DNA from: Willaertia magna
Taxonomy: Eukaryota; Heterolobosea; Eutetramitea; Acrasida; Naegleriidae
Reading direction: 5' to 3'
DNA: 12,562 bases
NCBI GenBank assembly: GCA_902984215.1
Contig: CADWAF010001241.1
Span: 1-12,562 of the forward strand
Below, piece after piece: positions 7,991 through 12,562 of the stretch. Both the position numbers and the translations under genes were made by a program. Positions within the stretch are counted from its first letter, which is position 1; every line of letters begins with the position of its first letter. The notes under the pieces are model-generated. The model saw nothing but the letters and a program-made list of their open reading frames with translations, was not told the DNA's origin and ran no database searches.

Positions 7991-8059
7991 GAAAACCATA
8001 GTAAAAACTTAAAAAAATAGTTATTATTAACAAATAATAAATTAATAACTTTATTGTTT

Positions 8060-8085
8060 TATAAAATTTATTCTTAAAACTATTA
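8060..8085 (+). repeat. 26-bp direct repeat, right copy
   Basis: Identical to 6829-6854. It is 57 bases outside the right inverted repeat (8002), whereas the left copy touches its repeat. It also overlaps TATTATTTGTTA (8081-8092), the inverse of TAACAAATAATA at 8028-8039. Confidence 0.75.
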
Positions 8086-8292
8086 TTTGTTATATAAATA
8101 ATTTTTATTGATACATTATTATTATTAAATTTAGGTTTTGTTATTATTGTATGTGAAAGATATAATATTATTGAATGATTTTATTTTTTAGTATATAGTG
8201 TATAGATTTAGTGGAATAAAGAATAGTGTAATGTATTATTTAAATAATTGTTTAAACAAATTTAATATCTTTATTAAATAATAATAAATTTA

Positions 8293-8701
8293 TTAACAAT
8301 TTTTTAATAATAAAACAATATTATTTTCTTCATCTTCTATTTCATCATTTAAATTAAAACATAAATTTAAGTCATTTCTAAAATGATAATATTTTAAATT
8401 ATTATAATGTATTTTTTCTGTTATTAAATAAAAAATTTCATTTTTTCTCCATCTACCTATTTTTTCCTATTTAATATTATATATATTATTTCCATTATCT
8501 TTTATTATTATTGCTTTTCTACTCCATTTTAGATCATTTCTAACACTTTGTCTAACAATAATAGATAATTTTTTTAATTAAAACAATACTTCCTATCTTA
8601 AATTTACCATTTTCATTTAAATTCTTTTTATTATTCTGCTTTCCTCTTTTAATTATATTACTTATCATCTTTTCCTTCAATTCCTTTAATTTATATAACT
8701 T
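8293..8701 (-). pseudogene. Decayed reading frame, possible transposon integrase C-terminal remnant
   Basis: On the minus strand one frame runs from 8701 to TAG at 8554-8552 (49 codons; a TAG also precedes it at 8704-8702). Near the A7 run at about 8565-8571 the likely continuation moves to another frame, open to TAG 8469-8467 and then, after that stop, to TAA 8295-8293. Joined pieces include GKFKIGSIVLIKK, then VRNDLKWSRKAIIIKDNGNN, then IGRWRKNEIFYLI and a final acidic NDEIEDEENN. A small basic region, F-x-[IV]-G-x-x-V and then a W and a Y-rich strand loosely recall the SH3-like tail after the integrase core of retrotransposons and Ginger/TDD-type DNA transposons. No DDE core is present. 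Codons here are visibly richer in G and C than the desert. Family is an inference; its status as a broken coding region is better supported. Confidence 0.4.
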
Positions 8702-8704
8702 CTA

Positions 8705-10340
8705 AACATCAATAACATCAATTATTAACTATAAAAAATTTAACTAACAATATAAAAAATAATTTACTTTTTATAAAAACAAATTTTATTAATTTAAATA
8801 TTTTATTTAATTATTTAATTATTTAAATTATAATAAAATAAAATTAAATAAAAAAATAATAAAATTATTTAATAAAATAAAATATTCAATTTTAGATAAT
8901 AATTTATATTTTAATATTAATAAAATTACAACTAAATTATATTTAAATTTTAAAATAAATTTTATTTTTAAAAATTATAGTAATTATAATAAATTTTAAA
9001 AAAAAATTAAAAATAAAATATATTTTAATAAATTTAAAAATATTAAAAATGATTATTTTATTGGTAATATAATATTTATAAAATATTTATTATAAAAAAA
9101 TATTATAATAATTTTTTATATTTTATTTTAAAAAATCTAATATTAATTATTTTTAATAAAAAAATATTTTAAATATATTTAATAAAAATAAAAATAAATA
9201 TATAAACAATAAAATATTTAATTTAACTTTATTAAATTTATAATATTTTAAGTATAAAAATAATAATATAATTAATAACTATAATTTTTTAAAAACAAAG
9301 AATTAAAAGATTATTGTAAAATTAATAAATTATTAAATAAATTAATTAAATAAATTTTATAATAAAAAACTATTATTTTTCTATTTTATTATTTTTATAA
9401 ATATTAAAAAGAAAAATTAATAATTTAAATAATTTATTAAAAAATATTATATTTACAAAAAAATAATTATTATTTTTTTTATTTTATAACAATAATTATT
9501 GATTTTTTAGTTATAAATAATATTTATTTAAAAACAAACATTTTTATTTTAATTACATATTATAATTTTTTTAATAAATATAATATAAATGTTTATAATA
9601 ATATTTTAAAATTTTTAAATTATAAATATTATAAAAAATTAAACATAAAAATAAATTTTAATATTTTTGTTTCTGATTAATCGAAATAAAATAATAACTG
9701 AGGCTTATTTTTATTAAAATATATTGAATTAATTTTAAAAAATAATATAAACTTTTTATTTAATTTAAACAATAAAAATTTATTTGACAATAAAAATATA
9801 GAAAATTTAAGAATTTATTGAATATTTTATAAAATGTATAAATTATTATTATAAAAATATTAATTTTAAAAGGTATATATATATATTTTGTTAAAATATT
9901 TAATTTTTTTAAATAAAATATTTAAATATCTTAAAATATATAAATAAAAGTACAAAAGTAATTAATTTATTATATTTATTAATTAAATTTTTATTATTTA
10001 TGACAATAAAGTGATTAATATTAGTATTGATTATTGATATAATTATATAAAAATTGAAATAATTTTTTTAAATTTTTTAAAAATAATTGATGACTTAAAT
10101 TAATGATTAAATAATGTTTATAATTTTAATATTTATAACAATTAATTATTATCAATTTCAATATATATCATAATATTTTTTTACAAAAAACATTTAATTA
10201 TTTTTAATACAAAATAAAGAAAATAATGATTATTATAATAAATGGTTTAATAATAAATTTAAAAAAAAAGTAATTAAAATATTAAATAATAATATAGATG
10301 AAACTATAAAGAAATATTTTAAAAAAAGTATTAAAAAATA
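8705..10340. other. AT desert, right part: no gene seen
   Basis: Long stretches of nearly pure A and T with no sustained reading frame. A small less-AT patch at about 9668-9705 (containing CTGATTAATCG and ACTGAGGCT) has no open frame longer than a few tens of codons. No RNA gene is recognised. Confidence 0.55.
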
Positions 10341-10643
10341 AATAATAACAATTTTTACCGCCAACAAATAAAAATCACAAAAAAAATAGATTATTAATAT
10401 TATAAATCTAAAAGTTGTGAATTTTGAAAAAAAAAATTTAATAAAAAAAATAACCATTCAGGTGTTTTTTTTAAAATATTTATTTTGTTTGGATTGACAA
10501 GTTTAGTTTTAGTGTATTTTATTTGAGTACCTAAAAAGGCAACTTTTCAAATAAACTTAAAGTTTTTTTCTTTTCAAAAAAGTGCGCCCTTTTTTCAAAG
10601 AAACTTGATAGGTTTTGACGTTTTTTTACGCAACTCAAAAAAA
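10341..10643 (+). promoter_or_regulatory. Presumed promoter and leader of the F-box-like gene
   Basis: The composition returns toward genic values after about 10450. A 7-bp perfect stem, AAAAAAG (10576-10582) and CTTTTTT (10589-10595), encloses TGCGCC. A CCGCCAA lies at 10358-10364. The gene's frame is open upstream to a TTG at 10605, but the first ATG is at 10644 and follows an A8 run, as usual for this genome. Confidence 0.4.
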
Positions 10644-11552
10644 ATGTCTAAACAACACGACAATTCGGAATACCTTGTTGTTGACAATAGCAATCCTAAC
10701 AATAGCAACGTCACTATTCTTTCCACTATTAACAACAATAACAACATTAAGCTATTTAAAAATAGATTATTAATAACACAATTACCTTACGAAATATTTC
10801 ATTTAATAATTTCATTTATTGGTGAACTATCTCATGCATTATCTTTTATTCAATTAAATAAAGAAATATTTAATTATCATTATAATTATCATTATTTATT
10901 TATTCCATTAAAAATAAAAATGGATTTATCATTATATTTTACAAATAATAAAATTAGTTTACAAAAAAGAAATATAAAGATATTAAATAAATTAAATAAT
11001 TTATTAAATAAAAAAACAAATGAATTAAAAATGTTAATCAAAATTGACAAAATTAAAATCGAAAAAGAACAAGAATGGAAAAGATGGATTAAAAAATTAG
11101 CAAAAGATTACAATGAAAATATAATTGATAAATTACATGAATTATTTTCACAAGTAATTTATACAACAATAAATAAAGCCATGCATTATCCATGGAAAGA
11201 AATTGACAGTGACAGTGAAAACAGTGAAAATGAAGAAAATAAAGAAAATGACGAAGATTCAACTGAAATGTACACTTGTGAATTTATGATTGGTTATCAA
11301 CTATTTGAATTTACTTTCTTTTTAGATGGAGAAATAAATTGTTTCTTAACTTTTAATGGAAATTTAATTGCTGATGGATTAAATAATTTAAGTTTTAAAG
11401 AAGATGATTCAAATGTAATTGAATTACAAGAGTGGTTAGAAGATGAATTTGATGGAAGTATTGATTTTGAGTTATTCTTTAAATGTTTATTAGAAATTAT
11501 TTATTTAAGTGATGAAATATCTAAAAAAGATATTGATTATGATTTTATTTAA
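10644..11552 (+). CDS. F-box-like protein, lineage-specific
   Basis: The product has 302 residues from the ATG at 10644. Residues 1-40 are polar with an Asn run. Residues about 45-85 read LPYEIFHLIISFIG, then a Leu/Asn helix and FNYHYNYHYLF, a good F-box pattern (LP-x-E-[IL]-x-x-x-I-x-x-[FY]). F-box proteins bind Skp1 and bring substrates to SCF ubiquitin ligases. Residues about 100-175 are Lys/Leu-rich and probably helical, possibly coiled coil. Residues 187-209 form an acidic Asp/Glu/Ser/Asn linker. The last 95 residues (CEFMIGYQLFEFTFFLDGEI...) look folded but match no domain I know. There is no intron. The gene ends in tandem TAA TAA overlapping an AATAAA at 11551-11556. Confidence 0.7.
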   Translation: MSKQHDNSEYLVVDNSNPNNSNVTILSTINNNNNIKLFKNRLLITQLPYEIFHLIISFIGELSHALSFIQLNKEIFNYHYNYHYLFIPLKIKMDLSLYFTNNKISLQKRNIKILNKLNNLLNKKTNELKMLIKIDKIKIEKEQEWKRWIKKLAKDYNENIIDKLHELFSQVIYTTINKAMHYPWKEIDSDSENSENEENKENDEDSTEMYTCEFMIGYQLFEFTFFLDGEINCFLTFNGNLIADGLNNLSFKEDDSNVIELQEWLEDEFDGSIDFELFFKCLLEIIYLSDEISKKDIDYDFI

Positions 11553-11591
11553 TAAATAATTTTATGTTACAAAAAAAAATTAAAAAAAAAA

Positions 11592-12137
11592 ATGCAACAA
11601 ATAAAAGATCAGCAACAAATTAATAATAAAAGAACAATTTTCATTTCAGCAACTCACCTTAGTAAACAATATAAAACAATACCAGAAGAAGAATTAAATA
11701 ATTCAATCTTTTTTTTCGGTAGTGATCGTCGTTGGGTATTTCCTGCCAATCCAAAAGAATTACATTTGTCAAAATTACAACCAACAAATTATTTAGGTTT
11801 TGAAGAAGAATTTAAGAATTTGATTTTAAAGAAAGAGAAAGAAGGTTTAGTTTATTGGTTAAAACCAAAACAAGATTTTCAACATTTTTCATTAACTTTT
11901 TTAGAAAAAATTATTGATCCAGTCACTAATCAGTGTTATCAACCTTTAATATTAAAAGATGAATATTGGTTACAGGAATTAAATTGTGGTAATGATGATA
12001 ATAATCAAAGTTTTAAATATGTTCGTTCTGGAAGGGATGTTGTAATGAATTATAAGTTAGGTGAACATGATTATGCTGCAGTTAGTGAGTTATTGGAGAA
12101 GAGTAATCCTACTTTGAATGTTGTGTTGAGAAAATAG
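11592..12137 (+). CDS. Unrecognised 181-residue protein
   Basis: The frame runs from ATG 11592, preceded by a long A run typical of starts in this window, to TAG at 12135-12137. I do not recognise a family. After a Gln-rich start, residues about 14-65 contain TIFISATHLSKQY and IFFFGSDRRWVFPANPKELH; the middle is Lys/Glu-rich with EGLVYWLKPKQDF; the end is YKLGEHDYAAVSELLEKS. The mix of aromatic and hydrophobic strands suggests one compact alpha/beta domain. No signal peptide or membrane segment is seen. It begins only 39 bp after the F-box-like gene and in the same frame, with two stop codons between, so co-expression or an old fusion or fission is possible. Confidence 0.7.
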   Translation: MQQIKDQQQINNKRTIFISATHLSKQYKTIPEEELNNSIFFFGSDRRWVFPANPKELHLSKLQPTNYLGFEEEFKNLILKKEKEGLVYWLKPKQDFQHFSLTFLEKIIDPVTNQCYQPLILKDEYWLQELNCGNDDNNQSFKYVRSGRDVVMNYKLGEHDYAAVSELLEKSNPTLNVVLRK

Positions 12138-12299
12138 TTTGTAAGTTATAAAATTGGTTTTTAATAGCAGAGTCTATTTCTTCCAAATCACTTATTTTTG
12201 ACACTCAACCGAATGAACAAAGTACAATTCAATTTTTTTACAAAGATTAGAACCCACTTTTTTTATTCAATAATACATTTAAATTACATTATTAACAAT
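12138..12299. other. Convergent intergenic spacer
   Basis: A 162-bp spacer between the ends of two facing genes, with T-rich runs and no recognisable gene. Both transcripts' 3' ends must lie here or overlap. Confidence 0.5.
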
Positions 12300-12562
12300 T
12301 TAATACTTCTTGTACTTTCCATATTTTTTACAATACTTTCCAACATATTTCTTTCCATACTTTTTACCATATTTTCTATTGTATCTTTTACCATACTTTC
12401 TTGGTCTATAATATCTTTTCTTTCCATATCTCTTGTTATATTTCTTTCCATACTTTTTACCATATTTTCTACCATACTTTCTTCCATATTTTTTGCCATA
12501 CTTTCTTTTCTTTGGAGCATAAGTTGTGACTTTGTAACTATCTAAAGTATTTGCATCTGCAC
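12300..12562 (-). CDS. C-terminal part of a Lys/Tyr/Gly-repeat protein (5' end outside window)
   Basis: The minus-strand frame is open from the window edge (first full codon at 12560) to TAA at 12302-12300, giving 86 residues. After ADANTLDSYKVTTYAPKKRK the rest is a repeat of KYGKKYGRKYG type for about 65 residues, with no acidic residue and many tyrosines, ending YKKY. I do not recognise the protein. PKKRKYGKK could act as a nuclear localisation signal; alternatively, a Tyr/Lys/Gly-rich tail could be an extracellular or coat segment suited to tyrosine cross-linking. The N-terminal part is needed to decide. The repeat is an imperfect 12-bp minisatellite (TATGGWARRAAR-like), which also leaves other frames open; this frame is chosen because only it stays open to the window edge. 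Confidence 0.7.
   Translation of the reverse strand, partial: ADANTLDSYKVTTYAPKKRKYGKKYGRKYGRKYGKKYGKKYNKRYGKKRYYRPRKYGKRYNRKYGKKYGKKYVGKYCKKYGKYKKY

Larger units (their letters stand above)
6854..8002. mobile_element. Candidate transposable element with tandem-repeat inverted termini
   Basis: The left end reads ACTATGATTTTC (6854-6865) and then copies of AATGAAGTGTAAT. The right end, reverse-complemented from 8002, reads ACTATGGTTTTC (8002-7991) and then AATGAAGTGCAAC. The inverted match continues through at least two 22-bp units, and further degenerate units lie inside both ends. Between them is a minus-strand coding region. About 1.15 kb with inverted ends around a gene is the layout of a DNA transposon or of a MITE-like derivative. 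I do not recognise the superfamily and no transposase catalytic motif is visible, so this is a structural call. Confidence 0.5.

Noticed and set aside
4428..8220. CTATACACTAT and CACTATATA words inverted between 4.4 kb and 8.2 kb as ends of a larger element
   Set aside because: The match does not extend beyond about 11 bases, so chance in AT-rich DNA is sufficient.
10233..10457. Minus-strand 74-codon Phe/Ile-rich frame
   Set aside because: Homopolymer-rich AT sequence read backwards gives Phe, Ile and Leu; no codon bias or motif supports a gene.
10605..10643. Upstream extension of the F-box-like protein from TTG
   Set aside because: TTG is not a normal nuclear start; the first ATG at 10644 has the expected A-rich leader.
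12284..12520. Minus-strand Met/Glu/Lys-rich 78-codon frame
   Set aside because: An alternate frame of the KYG minisatellite; a stop lies just upstream of its ATG, whereas the KYG frame continues to the window edge.
12198..12545. Plus-strand 115-codon frame resembling a multi-pass membrane protein
   Set aside because: It is the antisense of the KYG repeat; Lys and Tyr codons read backwards give Phe, Leu, Ser and Ile.

Overview
The window looks like nuclear DNA of an AT-rich amoebozoan, most likely a dictyostelid social amoeba. The signs are spliceosomal introns with GTAAGT donors, A-rich leaders directly before start codons, Asn/Gln runs inside conserved proteins, AT-ending codons, very tight gene spacing on one flank and extremely AT-rich spacers. 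TAA is an ordinary stop. An anaerobic gut fungus (Neocallimastigomycota) is the main alternative, because those genomes also have nearly GC-free spacers. The species cannot be settled from the sequence alone.

Left gene cluster (1-4147). The window opens inside the 3' part of a proteasome assembly chaperone 2 (PAC2/PSMG2) gene. A five-exon Rab-like small GTPase follows on the same strand. It has an N-terminal MGNFCS acylation signal and no C-terminal prenylation cysteine. It faces a two-exon gene for the mu subunit of the AP-3 adaptor complex, read from the minus strand. Beyond the AP-3 start lie a duplicated start-codon segment, a small GC-rich island with two competing hairpins, and a tRNA-Ala(TGC) that breaks off at the end of its T-loop.

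AT desert (about 4210-10340). Six kilobases are almost free of G and C and contain no intact conserved gene. Three things stand out. One is a candidate mobile element at 6854-8002: its ends are inverted repeats built from a 22-bp tandem unit, and it carries a minus-strand coding region split by a -1 shift in a T run. An exact 26-bp direct repeat lies at 6829-6854 and 8060-8085. The second is a decayed minus-strand reading frame at 8293-8701 with a weak likeness to the C-terminal end of transposon integrases. The third is a smaller Asn/Lys-rich remnant near 5420-5660. The desert also holds a 53-bp near-perfect palindrome.

Right gene cluster (10644-12562). A lineage-specific F-box-like protein is followed after only 39 bp by a second, unrecognised protein on the same strand. 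Both face the 3' end of a minus-strand gene whose product ends in a long Lys/Tyr/Gly-rich repeat.

The Rab-like GTPase and AP-3 mu both point to endolysosomal traffic, and the PAC2 and F-box-like proteins to the ubiquitin-proteasome system. Nothing shows that these neighbours work together; proximity alone is weak evidence in a eukaryote.
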